From the NCBI RefSeq assembly GCF_910592395.1, contig NC_088310.1:22513501-22577500 (forward strand): a stretch of DNA of 64,000 bases, in the 5' to 3' direction. This DNA is from Lineus longissimus (lineage: Eukaryota; Nemertea; Pilidiophora; Heteronemertea; Lineidae). The notes under the pieces are model-generated. The model did no database searches. It was not told where the DNA came from and saw only the letters and a list, made by a program, of their open reading frames with translations. The translations under genes were made by a program, and so were the position numbers. The first letter of the stretch is position 1, and each line of letters starts with the position of its first letter. This document shows positions 36,401-48,205 of the stretch, piece by piece.

Positions 36401-39038
36401 AATGAAGCTTTGTGATGGAGACTCGCAATAATATTTTTATACGATATGAGCATTCACTCAATCGTGTCAGGATGAATGACCCCTTGGTCATTAATGGGGA
36501 CGGCACTCAGGCAAAGATGCCAGAATGGTTAATATGTCATTTTTATGAAATATTGAAGTGTGGATGAAAAGGATGATTGCACGTTTCGTATTTTGATGTT
36601 TTTTTGGCAAAATGGTCACCAGGAAATATGCCAGAGTTAAATAGGTTAGGTCAAGGTATACGGTGAGCGCATTACATATTATTAATTGGTTTTCCTGGAC
36701 GGGTTTTCTTTGATATGTTCACGATTTCATCCTTGTCTTGGGCGACGCCGCCACAATGGCAATCATATCTTGCCGAAAAAGCACCTTGATAAGCGCAAGA
36801 GTTTCCCTAAATGGATGGTTCTTAGCCCACACTTGAACTCTGTTGCGTCCGCGCGGTTGTCAGGACTACCAATAGTGCGTCAATCTTATTCAGAGATGAC
36901 AGTTTGGTTAAGGATCATTAGTTACAGGAGTAACATGATCGGTTACAGTTCACCCTTAGTAGACTTACTCGACTGCGCATGAATAAAAGTTTCATTAAAC
37001 TTATTTACATCAAACGTAAGCAAGTTAACGTGCAATTGATACGGTAATTTGTTCCAACTAATCCTATTGATTGATAGTATCGTCAAATTATGAAAAAAAT
37101 GGATCAGACTTCTACTTTACCTGTTGGTTTTCGGGGAGTGACAGAAATTTATGGCAACTTATCGAATTATGTTGAAAAAAAAAATCATGTGATGTCCTTT
37201 CCAAGCCACCGTAAACTCTGTTAGACTTACCATCGCGTTCTTTCTGAGTTAGCTGTTTTGCCTGGAAAGAAAAGAATTACTGCTTAGTGCCAGTAAAATC
37301 GTACTATGGTCGTCTTTGACGTATAACATGTCCTAGTAAAAAATCAAGCTGTTAACCAAACGTAGCGGTAGGTCCATTGGATGTTGGGGAGGGCTTGACC
37401 CGGAAACTGCTATTGACCCGTTCGAGTAAAAGCAATCAATTCTGGTGATGTAAAATAATGATGAGAACAGCCCACTAAAATCTTGGTGATTAACATTCCC
37501 CACACGTCTCAGCATCAAGCTCAAGTAAATTCACTGGAAACTTCTGAAGGATTAAAACCAAAATCAATGTCAAGAGTCTTCAAGAACATTTACATCATGT
37601 TTTGAACTAGGTGAAGGAATTTTCTTTATATTTTTGACATAATCGAGGACCACAACAGCAATGTGGCTAAGATGCTACTTAAAAACCCGAAGAAGGCAAT
37701 CAACAACGTTTTCAAGGCGAAAATGGAATACCATTTTGGTACCGCCTAGCACAAAAACTAGTACAACAAGCAATGGACGTCACTGCGTGCGATTACCAGA
37801 GTAAAAACCAAAGGAATACGGTAGAATCCGCGACAAAGCCCTGCGGGAGAGATGAGACTGGCTTTCATCTTTTTTCAACTGTGGATTGGTTCCTTAGCAA
37901 CGGTATATATCACATCTTATGTGATCGAAATCAAAATTACCGATATTGCATCTCTTGAAAACGAGCTGGTAACATTATTGTAAGTAGAAAGATGTGTTTT
38001 AGTTATATCCTACAGTCAGAGAGGGGGATTGTGTTCACTGAGGTCAAAACCCTGGATAACATTATGGCGAAAAGAAACCGCCCTTTTGAGGCCTGGAATG
38101 TTGCTTTATTACACCGGGAGATACTTTAACCATTTGAAGAGATTGAATGGGGTCATGGTACAGCAGAAAATAAATCATACGGAGCCGTATACACAAACGT
38201 ATTGCTACTTTGGACGAAACTTTTACCACTTGTAAAGGAACACTGGACAGTTTCGGTTCCAGAAAAGTGAGATTATGTGAACATAAATTATACGAACGTA
38301 TTCGCTAACGTCTTGCTACTTCGAGCGAAGTTTTAACCACTTGAACATTGCACAGCGTTGGTTGAATGATAGTGGGCTTTAGGCAGATAATTGATACGGA
38401 CTGTACACACAAAAGTGTCCGTATCGTCTCTTTAACGATTCCGAGTTTACATGTAATATGATGATGCAGGTGTTGGTTGATAAATGGCAACTACGTGCGA
38501 AAGCGAAGGCTTGAAGAAACATGCTTCGACCGATTAACCATCAATAACAGGCGAGTTGTTTGTTTCACTTTAGGAGTTGACTTTGATGTACCAAAAGTCA
38601 TGGATTCGTGGCCTGGACGAATCTATGTGATCATACTTCTGCATGCAGATGAAGCTGGACGCAGCGAACATAATATTGCGTCGACCACCCAACCACACAG
38701 AAAGAACTTAGCAGCGCTTATAAAAACAACGTCGAAACTCCTTTTAAAAATACAATCAAATTGGTTACCTATAGGGATGTCAGTATTCTCGTAATCTTGA
38801 AAGAAGGCATATGGACACAATTTCTCTCACAAAAAAGCCGACAAACAACGAGTATATATTGAGGTGCAGGAAAAACTATGGCGGAAAACCCCGCCCATCA
38901 CTTTGCCACTTAAACACATTAAAAACAGCTCCGGCAATAATGTCTAAAAGTATCAACGTGCAACCCGGTGACTTAATGATTTATAAGTTTCCGATATAAA
39001 ATACCCTATATATATTAAAATCGAAAATAACTTACCAT
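24500..39038 (-). CDS. Calmodulin/troponin-C-like four-EF-hand protein (gene C), 14.5-kb gene
   Basis: Five exons: 39038-39036 (the ATG alone, followed by gtaagt), 37261-37231, 28049-27906, 24922-24683 and 24522-24500; 146 aa. The N-terminal helix is AKQLTQKERDEFKEAFDIF, matching the calmodulin start. All four loops are canonical: DKNGDGKITKAE, DDDGSGCIEFEE, DVNHDGKIDKEE and DEDGDGEINCDE, so it should bind four Ca2+. The protein ends EFAKLIR. Exon sizes 3/31/144/240/23 and phases match genes B, D and E; the 240-nt exon is one codon shorter. An intron right after the ATG is a known feature of metazoan calmodulin genes. Intron 2 is ~9.2 kb and contains decayed mobile sequence. The two 5' exons are short, so they are the least certain part, but both splice sites and phase fit. 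It is head-to-head with gene D. Confidence 0.83.
26540..26690. repeat. Imperfect inverted repeat
   Basis: gacttatcacggatcatgta (from 26560) and its approximate reverse complement at 26637-26668 (acgtacacggatccttgata) face each other across ~50 nt, with weaker similarity further out. Possibly a small foldback element. Lies in intron 3 of gene C. Confidence 0.35.
27504..27790 (-). pseudogene. Decayed protein-like frame, origin unknown
   Basis: Read on the minus strand, ~50 residues of protein-like sequence (including IHGRVGEFLKMYHPNANAIV) run into a stop and then continue in the same frame as DQLATFLGIQ. Length and composition look like a dead coding remnant, perhaps transposon-derived. No domain recognised. 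It lies in intron 3 of gene C, just downstream of exon 3. Confidence 0.25.
28211..29693. other. Intron 2 of gene C, nothing recognised
   Basis: Frames on both strands up to 140 codons (28827-29249 +) have no domain or exon signature. I see no RNA gene. Confidence 0.45.
29694..29909 (+). mobile_element. 3'-end fragment of a non-LTR retrotransposon ORF
   Basis: The frame contains YTKFSFFPRTNREWNLLPQE and then VVSQNTPEGFSSNL before a stop. This is the characteristic extreme C-terminus of many LINE ORF2 proteins (pattern FFPRT..WN.LP). No RT motifs precede it, so it is a short 5'-truncated copy. It lies antisense in the 9.2-kb intron of gene C. Confidence 0.55.
30580..31262 (-). pseudogene. Hydrophobic frames, possible membrane-protein remnant
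   Basis: Two overlapping minus-strand frames meet near 30940. The upstream one carries a ~25-residue hydrophobic stretch (WYVSMIVFMIVMVLLHLVCL) followed by a basic segment; it ends in a stop just before a possible acceptor (gactctttcag, ~30930). The next frame contains a second hydrophobic stretch. This could be exons or relics of a multi-pass membrane protein, but no family motif is visible. Confidence 0.2.
32290..32530 (-). mobile_element. Possible decayed LINE tail
   Basis: On the minus strand TFQDRRKWRTFVSKAHLE ends at a stop. It resembles the C-terminal 'DR..WR..V..A' end of some LINE ORFs. The flanking sequence is GC-richer than its surroundings and has stops in every frame. Confidence 0.3.
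32531..36198. other. Intron 2 of gene C, nothing recognised
   Basis: AT-rich intron sequence. I found no exon, RNA gene or strong repeat on either strand. Confidence 0.45.
36199..36453 (-). pseudogene. Possible DDE-transposase fragment
   Basis: The minus-strand frame includes VHHGAMNDTKIGSSLINALP and then SVLVDAGNVV. This loosely follows the 'G..nD...........l.aDaGY' spacing of DDE-type transposases. It is too short to classify and may be chance. It lies in intron 2 of gene C. Confidence 0.22.
38180..38350 (+). repeat. Diverged direct repeat
   Basis: ttgctactttggacgaaact with ttaccacttg (from ~38201) recurs diverged at ~38313-38343 (ttgctacttcgagcgaagtt, then ttaaccacttg). Lies in intron 1 of gene C. 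Confidence 0.3.
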
Positions 39039-41606
39039 TTTGCTTTGATATATTCCGACAGTGTCCCTGCGTCTGATCCGTTCCCTACGATTTTATTATC
39101 TATATGGCTTCACACGTCGCTATGCGAACCAAGTAAGGACCATTGGTTACAGAGGGGAGGCCGCGGCGAAGTAACAACCAATAACCGCGCCACTCAGCGC
39201 CACCAAGTACTCTCACTCAACCTCAATTATAAATCAATCGATACAACTCAAAACCACTAGTGTTGTGCCAGGTTTAGCAATTTTGGGTCAATGGGACTTG
39301 ATACTTCTCGAAGTAGCTGAGTCTGTCTCCCCTTCCTAAGGCAGATTCCATTTGCTGTTTCATGACAATAAAGTAAGGCCTAAGTGCTTTGATATTAGAT
39401 TAGAAATGTATTGTAACCATACCGACTCATTGAGGAGACGTATTGACAGTATTCAGATCTAGCTGACATATCCGCCAATGCTTGACGATTGTATTTATTT
39501 GTTGGTTATTGTTGTGCTCTCTAAACAATTTCGGACCCTAAACAATACGGCAAAATTTAACAATTTATAGCACATCACTCCAGGCTCACTTTAAGTTTAA
39601 AAACAGCGCCAGCACCGAAATGAGAGCTACGTACCAATGCACCAAATAGCTCCACACTCACCAGAAAAGCTTTGGAATGAAGCGGACCTGATACTGAAAT
39701 TGTCAGGTGCCATCAGAGTCTTTCTATAGCCACTCACAACCAAAAAAAATGGGCGCCTAAAATTCAGTTCTCGAACAATCTTCGTAGACCAAAAATGCGT
39801 TTTCACTTGTTCCCGTAACTTACATCGCCAATCCGTTGGGATGTGGGCTTGTCTGTTGTAATTTAGTGGAGATAATGACGTCTGATTGTCTTCCTTGCTG
39901 TTTCTGTCCCTTGGTCGTGATGGCAACTCCGTATGAAATCCTTATTGGTGTTCCGACATATGTGCCTCTTTCTCTTTCATGTTCCTCTCACTATGACGTT
40001 CCATTTTGTGTACATTTCAAGATATGTATCTGAAGAAATGCATCGTGTAGGGGCTAAGAATACCGCTCATCGAGATTGGTTACCATATTTTCGACCGAGG
40101 GGTACGCTTACTGAAGTCGTTAGCGACTCGCAATATTTAGCTCGAAACGCTGTTATCTAAAGAAGAAGTCGAATTGAAATGAGAAGGCGGTGTCCACACA
40201 TGAAACTGTTTCATCATACGTAGCACTGTTTGTTGCTGATATAAATTCAATATTTCCATTTAGGAGCAGGAAGTCGACACGTAAAGACAATCTGGCATGT
40301 TCTTCAGGCATGTCAGGTCTAAAATTCGCCCACAAATGACAAGGAAACTAAATGCACTTATCACACTATTGGCATAACCAACGGCAACTTCTGACATTGA
40401 CAAACATGACATATACCGATTATAAATCAGCCCTTTATTATTTGTGGTGATGAGGCACTTAGGAAAATCCATACATTTCATCTAGTCACTTTCTGTCCGA
40501 GTGAATCCAGATATCGAAATAATCAATGGAGGACATGCTAGAGGAAGCTAAAACCACTCCTTTGCTAAATCAAAAAATATTCCAAACATCACGATGTCAA
40601 GAGAGAATAAGTTTGCACATGCCTGTACTGAACTACATAATGTTTAATTCTGCCATGTGATTTATTCAAATTGGTATGCATCCCAATTGCTGAGAGGTAT
40701 CTTTAAAAAAATCTAGTGAAGAAGAACTTGTAATGTCATCCTGACGTTATATGACGTTATATTGAAGGTGAAATGTCACGAAGCATTGCTATTATTAAGT
40801 GTAAATTTTAAAAAAACATAGCTTTAACGAGAGCTCCAAGGTGTCGGAAAAGAGAGAATCATCGGCTTCAGAAGGCTTGAGGGTGGGAACTTAGTAACAA
40901 GCATACGCCAGAAAGAAGGGTAAGTTTCTACACGTCGAGATCGAAGGCAGCAGTGATTTCATAATATACAATGTATGCCGAGTGTTGGCAATATTCTATT
41001 GTTTTTCAATGCAATTTCATCGCACAGTAAAGGAAAGCAATAGCAACGGCAAGTCATTGTGGTTATTTATTTGTAATACGTTGGCTCCGTCCCTCTACAG
41101 AATTATGTTGACCTGATATATTGACAGATGCGCATAGTATCGTTATTGATTCGGTGTCCCATATACATTAGGAATTGATTGCACTATCCTTTCTGTAGCC
41201 TAGCAAATTATTGACCTTCACCAAATATTTATTTTTGCAATAACAGTCATTCTGATTCAGTGAACAAAGTCAAACAAGTTCGATTTTAGCATGTAGTTAA
41301 GAAGTTAAATACTCGACTGGAATAGATTTTCATAGTCAACATTGACCTGCGTATATTGACAGAGAAACGGTAAAGTAATTGCTGAGAACATTGTTAATCT
41401 CTATATATTCCATTGGTTAAACTAGGCCTTTCTATTCGAAATGGGTTTAAACGATTGTTCCCTTTAAGCATTACAGTTCACGGATTGTTTTCGACAAGCA
41501 GTTAGCATTATGAATCTGTGGTAATCCGATCTCTGCAGCGGAATACATATTGTGCATGCTTTGCATACGGGAATATGTTTATGAGATTTTAAACGGCCAA
41601 TTTTAG
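39039..41606. promoter_or_regulatory. Shared head-to-head intergenic region of genes C and D
   Basis: 2.66 kb separates the two ATGs, so the promoters and 5' UTRs of both calmodulin-like genes must lie here unless further 5' non-coding exons exist. A short AT-rich ccatatagataataaaat-type stretch (~39090-39110, minus) is the only TATA-like candidate for gene C. No coding exon seen. Confidence 0.4.
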
Positions 41607-41615
41607 TATATATAT
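41607..41615 (+). promoter_or_regulatory. TATA box of gene D
   Basis: tatatatat lies 83 nt before the gene D start codon and is preceded by aaacggccaat (reverse CCAAT-like context). The position suits a transcription start near 41640 and a ~60-nt 5' UTR. Confidence 0.45.
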
Positions 41616-41697
41616 CGAGAAAGACGACGCTTCAATGAAAGAAACCATTACTTAGGAATATCAGATCAGAGGGGAAAAGGGCTTATAATCTCTCATT

Positions 41698-44600
41698 ATG
41701 GTAAGTATCACTCATGATGCGTGTATCGTCAGTTAGAGGGACTGTGGCGTTGAACCCCAGGTATAGACTGCGAAAGCTTTATAAAAACCTTAATCGCACT
41801 CCCGACATCACCGACGAGATAATTTTCTTGTTATTTATCCATGGTGAATGTTGACAAGATCAACCTTGCGATGCAACATCTGTCTGATGCTCTGGGTTCT
41901 TTTTATCGAAGCTTTCATAGTCTGAATGAAAGTCACACGAACTCACAGTACACTTGCTTTTCACACTGGAACCTTTCTTTGCTGCTCAATTTGGAACTCG
42001 TCGTCACGTTTGTCATAAATAATTGAAACTGAATTGCCATCCATTTTTTACAATGTAGTATGTTGATGCCGCTTTCAACCGTTTTGTTACTTTTCAATTT
42101 TCATACGTTCGTAGTACCATCATATTTTGTTATTCCGTTTTTGTGTTTTACTTTCTTTATCGCAAAATAGACGATGTACTTTCAACGAAAGAATGCAAAA
42201 CAGAAGGAATATGAACTCGATTCGAAGGTAGATGAGTGGTGGCCTTTTGCCGCACTGATTTTTTCCCACCACACTCCATACATTAACTGGACCAACCCAA
42301 CCCTAAGCAATCAAGAGGACAGTGCTTCTTTTCTCCAGTATTCCCGGTGAAATCAAGCGCTCACGCTTCACATGATATTTCGGCACCTTTCCTATTGACG
42401 GACGAAGAGATTCTATGTACATTGTAACAGAGAGATTCTACGATAACTGGCCCGACCTTGCTAGCTCAGAACAGTTGTCATGGAATCATGCCTTTGTATG
42501 GGATTTTCGTCGAGAAAATTCCTCTACTCTAACACGACATGTATAGGCGACAGACATTCCTGTAAGAATACTTTCTGCACTCCCCAATGCACAATGAGAG
42601 CACGTGTTGTAGTTTGAGTGCGTCGCTTTTGCACTTTTACGAGTTCACGGCAAGTTGATAGAAACGTAATAGATTTACTTAATCAAATGCTCTCTTTCAA
42701 ACTGAGTTAGACCTTTTTCCGATGGTGCACCAGAATGTTTCAATGACTGATGGAGAAGTAAAGTTATTGCAAGTGCTCGAATAACACATACTTATGTGAC
42801 TCGCTCTACCAAAACTAGGCGCTTGTCGCATCTGAACTCGACAGGTTGATACGGACTTGTTGTTCATTTCCCTATTGTAGACCTTTTGTGAAATCTATTA
42901 CAAACTGATTTGGTCACATTTCACAAAAGGTCTACAATAGGGAAATGAACAACAAGTCCGTATCAACCTGTCAAGTTCAGATGCGACAAGCGCCTAGTTT
43001 TGGTAGAGCGGGTCACATATTCGTCCTCATATGATATTTGGGCCATATAAAAACACGTTATGTGTTAACATTATGTCCAATAACCTTTAATTCTTATGAT
43101 GACAATCGCCCAATTATACTGAAAATGTTCATCACGGCAGTAACTGAAGATTTGCATTTGAGAATACGTGTACAATGAGTTCATTGCATCTTCATTCCTT
43201 ATATGCCAAAATCCTGTTAATATGCCTCTGTTTCCTTGTAAATTCTGATGCATTACTCTTTTTGCATTTCAGGAGCCTGAAAACCTCACAGAAGAACAGA
43301 TAGCAGGTATAGCACAAATTTGTAGTCGGGTTTCCCATTGTGCATTTTCTGAACTATTTGACACATATTACTCCGGCTGATAATGAGCAACGCGAAGATA
43401 ATACCAGGTGTTATACAAATATTCTCCGAAGTAAAACCCCATGGTAGTTCTTTTTAATTCAAAATAAACTTTAGCTCTGTGATGAAAAATATGCCTACAT
43501 CCCAGATGGTAGCAGTCAGCACTCGACTTATGCTTCAGTTATGAAATGATAAACTCAAATTCAAATTTGATTCCTGACACGCAAGATTGATACAGCCAAT
43601 TGTCCCAATCGCGCGTGGCGTCATTAGGTGAGGCAGTATCATTTGTTACAGTATTGTTACTTTATTTCGAAGCAAATTGTTGCAATTATTGCAACACTAC
43701 TCCATAATTTCCAACAACGGTCTTAGTCTCTGCGCGGGTGCAACAAAGTCTAAAATGTCAAGTATACCGTCCTAATTATCGGATATGTAAGCCATTTTTC
43801 GAAAACATAAGCGGCATGCATAATAAATTAAAAAGAACGGTTCAGTGCACTATGTAATGTTCTATGTATGAGTTTAAAATAGCAACTCATGAAAAGCGCA
43901 TTGTACCATTTGGAGAGATCCCCAGGCAATTCAGAATAATGAATATTGTCGGCAACAATAGGTTAGGCCTACGCACACTCATTATGCTGCTTAGGAATTT
44001 CTCCGGGTAATTTCGCCGGATCCACCGCGATTTGACAATCGCAGGAACGACTGTCACATTCGGATACTCAGCTACTGGTACATGCTTATCCAAGGAGGCG
44101 TAATGCATTACAAAAATCCAAACTTGTGACCCGCTCTACCAAAACTAGGCGCTTGTCGCATCTGAACTTGACAGGTTGATACGGACTTGTTGTTCATTTC
44201 CCTATTGTAGACCTTTTGTGAAATGTGACCAAATCAGTTTGTAATAGATTTCACAAAAGGTCTACAATAGGGAAATGAACAACAAGTCCGTATCAACCTG
44301 TCAAGTTCAGATGCGACAAGCGCCTAGTTTTGGTAGAGCGAGTCACACTTGTGCTAATTATTGTATACTCAAGCGCTCGGCTGCTTTTCAGGCAAACGGA
44401 TATTCCAGAAAATAAAATAAAAAATGACGTCGTTTTGACCTAAATGTATTAAAGCACAGTTTTTTCAAACTTGGAGTGAGACGAGAAGATCCTTGGCTTT
44501 TATATGCGTTTTCCAGTGAGATCATGACAATCCATAGTGTCAGCCTGATGAAAGCAACGGGTTAGATTTTGAAGTGATGACCACCGGAATATTGAGATAA

Positions 44601-46246
44601 TCGGACGACTTTTAGAGAAGTTCTAAATATTTCAAAATTAGTCCTAGTATGGTTTTGTTTGTGTATAGCCTATGTGAAGCAAAAGTGTGAACGATGCCCT
44701 TGGTGGTAAGAATTAAAACTGTTTTATCAAATGCTTTCATTATAAAGGCTTACGTCATTGCGTCGCATGAGTTACATGCCATGACATGGAGCTTATACGA
44801 TAAACCAATCTCACAACTACCGACTGGTTGCCATCTAGTGCGGTTGGGCTAAATTAATAAAATCTCAGCCAATTCGCTGTCGGATTCATCTGATAGTTCT
44901 CTTACATTTTCAATATACTGTCCCATTGCGATATTATCACCGTGGAACCTCCCTCAGCAGACCCTTCTGTCCGCAGGACATCTTCCTCTAAGGACTCAAA
45001 TTTTGACACAAGGTGTTTTCTTTCCATACAATTTTACCTCTGTCAACAGAAAACCGCCTTATTACAATTGTCAGTTCCAAGGGTCTCCTTAAAAATAGAG
45101 TGTGCGGCAAATAACAATAACGATTCTTTTTATCACAAAAGAACTGGGTCTTGTCTTTTCAGAATTCAAAGAGGCTTTCTCCATGTTCGACAAGGATGGC
45201 GATGAGACTATTACCACTGAAGAGATAGGGGGCATCTTACGCTCTCTTGGGCAAAATCCTACTGAAGCAGAGCTCTGGGATATGGTGAATGAAGTCGATG
45301 AAGATGGTAGGTTCTTGGACAACCACTCCCCCCCCCCCCCCCCCCACCCCCGATGTCACATTTATTTCAAGTATTATACGACCGGGTGTGTGTTATGGTT
45401 GAAAAATATTACAGGTCTCATTTTCCAGGGAATGGTGAAGTTGACTTTTCTGAGTTCCTCATTATGATGTCTAACAACATGAAGAAATCCGACAGCGATG
45501 CCGAGCTCCGAGCAGTCTTCAACGTTTTTGATGTCAACAACAGCGGTTACATCACATCGGAGGAGCTCGGCAATATCATGTCCAGTCTCGGAGAGCGCAT
45601 GACGGATGAGGATATTGAGGACATGCTGCGGGAGGCTGACCTTGATGGTGATGGCAAGGTCAGCTATGCAGGTAGGTCAAGGTCGTGGCCAAGGTCAGAT
45701 ATCTCGAGGAGGTGAGGAGTATAGGAGAAGAATCCAGAGCATTATTAATCGGTTTATCAACAACCTCAATGCAAGTATGCAAGTATACTTCGGCGTCCAA
45801 TATGGATCGTAGGTGGGTACCGGGAAGCGACAGCAGATGGCAACAAGGTCTAATATCGACTCTTCGTTTATCCTCATTGTGTGCGGCAAGATCAACGATT
45901 TCCACCGTGTACAGTCAAAGACAAAGTGTTCATTCGTAATCGCTCATGCATAATTAATTCCGCCTGTCACATTTGAAGTTAATCTGGCAGATGAAAGGGT
46001 GGACGGGTGATTGCATAAAACGTTGACACCCCTGCTTAAACAATTGCATATTATCGTCACGCAAGGGCCTAATCGCGTACGAATGAAAAATTTGTCTCCG
46101 ATCAGAAATTGTAATTTCGCTCAAACATGTGTACCATAACGATCTGATCTCACTCTTTTACTGTAATATCTCAACCGATATCTAACTTGCTCAGCAATTT
46201 CTTAATTCTAGAATTCCGCTTGATGATGACCACAAAAGGCCAGTGA
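41698..46246 (+). CDS. Calmodulin-like four-EF-hand protein (gene D)
   Basis: Five exons: 41698-41700 (ATG alone, then gtaagt), 43273-43306, 45163-45306, 45429-45671 and 46212-46246; 152 aa. It begins [20 protein letters not shown]. Loops: EF1 [12 protein letters not shown] has Glu in place of the near-invariant Gly at position 6; EF2 [14 protein letters not shown]3 [12 protein letters not shown] and EF4 [12 protein letters not shown] are canonical. The C-terminus is [11 protein letters not shown]. Exon sizes 3/34/144/243/35 and phase-1 introns match the paralogs. Introns 1 and 2 each contain one copy of a 221-bp foldback MITE in opposite orientation. Intron 3 is only 122 nt and starts with a poly-C tract 21 nt after the donor. 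Tandem with gene E. Confidence 0.9.
42796..43016 (+). mobile_element. 221-bp foldback MITE, copy 1
   Basis: Near-perfect palindrome: 99-bp arms with two mismatches around a 23-nt loop (42895-42917). It begins GTGACTCGCTCTACC and ends GGTAGAGCGGGTCAC, with no coding capacity. It lies in intron 1 of gene D, ~260 bp before exon 2. Flanks suggest a short AT target duplication but are ambiguous. Confidence 0.88.
44126..44346 (-). mobile_element. 221-bp foldback MITE, copy 2 (inverted)
   Basis: This is the reverse complement of copy 1, loop included, with apparently a single base difference over 221 bp. ACTT directly flanks both ends (44122-44125 and 44347-44350), a plausible 4-bp target duplication that supports a separate insertion. 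It lies in intron 2 of gene D. Confidence 0.88.
45328..45351 (+). repeat. Poly-C tract next to a splice donor
   Basis: Eighteen consecutive C residues (45328-45345), then an A and five more C, beginning 21 nt into intron 3 of gene D. A second poly-C run (17 C) is at 8474-8490. Length is likely to vary between alleles. Confidence 0.8.
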
Positions 46247-48205
46247 TGACCAACAAGACTATGCAAACGTCTCTTAAGGACATGTCGACCCAAAATGGCC
46301 CGCTTTGGTTCTTGGATCCAAGTTGATTCTAAGCTTGGATTATGTATTAGGCCAGCTGCAGGACGTCTATTCGGATTTCTCCCAATATTGTTGTGGGCAA
46401 CTTGGCATCTAATCGCCTGTTTTGCCTATTGTGGATAATGGACGAGCTCATGAGCGAAACTTATTGGCTAATATCTCGCCATGACTAGTCGCATTGCGCG
46501 GTTATATCTATAGCATAAACGTTTATGTATTTATTTGATAACCATAAAATGTCACAAATTATTCCGTTTTGTTATCGAGTAGTGAAGCACGATCGTCACA
46601 TTCATATCATTGTAAATAACATTATGTGGTTCGATATGTGATCTAGGACATTGGGGTAGTGTCAATAGGGCTCTAGCATGAATCGCCTGCGGCCGGCCAT
46701 CACTACTTTATAATTGTAATGTCTGTGATTGTACATTTTCTAATGCATTCAAGAACTACAGTAACAATCATCCGTAATTCCCGCGATTCCGATTGCTTTT
46801 ATCACATGTTTACTTTTCCTCACGTTTATGCTAGTGCATGTATACATCTTTTGGCCAGATGTGGTTAGTTCAGAACGATGATAGACCGTGTCCATGCACA
46901 AGCCAGTACTACATGAACATGTACATGTATTAGCAAATTACTTCGTTTTGTTGGAAGCGTCGGCAATCAAAAAGCAACCATGCCGTGTAGACTCTACTGA
47001 TGCATTCATATACAATGAATAAAAATTGTTATTTACAACAATTGTCCATTGGTAGTACTGCCATTGTGAGATCAGAGAGACACTCAGTGGAAATCCCCGC
47101 GTCTTATCGCTCAAGCAGTTGAGCTGTGCGACATCCCGTCGTGTGACGTATATAATTTGTTTACAAGTCACTGATCTCACGATAATCACAATGTTTGAGT
47201 TAACATCATTTAAGGTTTAACCCTAATTCCTGCAGTGCTGCCATTTAAGGACATTGAGCTCGATCCAACCGACCCCCGGTGATGCTCATGGCTCGTGTTG
47301 GAAGTTCAGCAATGGTGGGTGAACAAAAATCGCTCAGTGACTCAAATATCATATTCGGAGAGCTCCGCAAGCCAAGGAAAACAAAACCCACTTTACTTTG
47401 TTGTACCAGTAAACAGAAAGAAGAGCTGAGATAATATCTCTGGGCTGAAAATGATTATTATGCTTCGTATATATCAATAAAAACGGAACTCCATATCTAA
47501 GTGTTAATATTTCGTACATGTATAATTTTACACTGTTAATCAATCGCCCACTTTGTTTGAGCTTTATTTATTCCGTTTGAATGCTGCCATTTCCGCAGCG
47601 CAAAATGTTCGTTTATTTGGTTGCAGTTAATTGAAAATTTCATGCTTTGCTAAGAAAAGGTAATGGCAATCAATACCCGTTAGGTCAGAACTAACGCTAC
47701 GTTACATGCAGGTAAGCTATAACCAATGGCAATTACAGACTAGGTGAAATGAACTAGCGTGCAGGACAGGAGGAGAATGTCAACAAGAAATCTGCCCTGT
47801 CAGCCAACTATCACAGTTACCAATCACGTTGCGGAATTCATTGATATCGAATTATTCTAATGGACACTACCTGCCACTTCGTTTGGAATGTACATTTTGA
47901 ATTGGTTTGTGTGAATATTCAAAAGGTTTGGCGTTAAAAGCGGATTGGGGTCATCAATCGTGATCTCAGAGGCATAAACGTGAATAATCTGGCCGTAAAT
48001 AAAATGGGTGGTTATGGCTTGGTTGGCTTTGATTGAAAGGATTACCAAGGGACATCAATGACACTTGGCTTATTGTCCAGAAGACGCTCTGATAGATATT
48101 CTTGTGTGTCCGTTTAGGCACGCTTATTAGAATATTCACCACAACTGTGTATCAGTTGTCGAGTCAACAGACGGTCATAGGCCTAGGTTCTCATAGGACA
48201 AAATC
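46247..48205. other. Intergenic between genes D and E
   Basis: No exon or RNA gene recognised. Contains tacatgaacatgtacatgta (46911-46930) low-complexity words. No clear TATA box for gene E was identified. Confidence 0.5.

Noticed and set aside
45606-45939. Several overlapping frames on both strands after gene D exon 4
   Set aside because: Read-through beyond the gtaggt donor at 45672 and shadows; the real last exon is at 46212.
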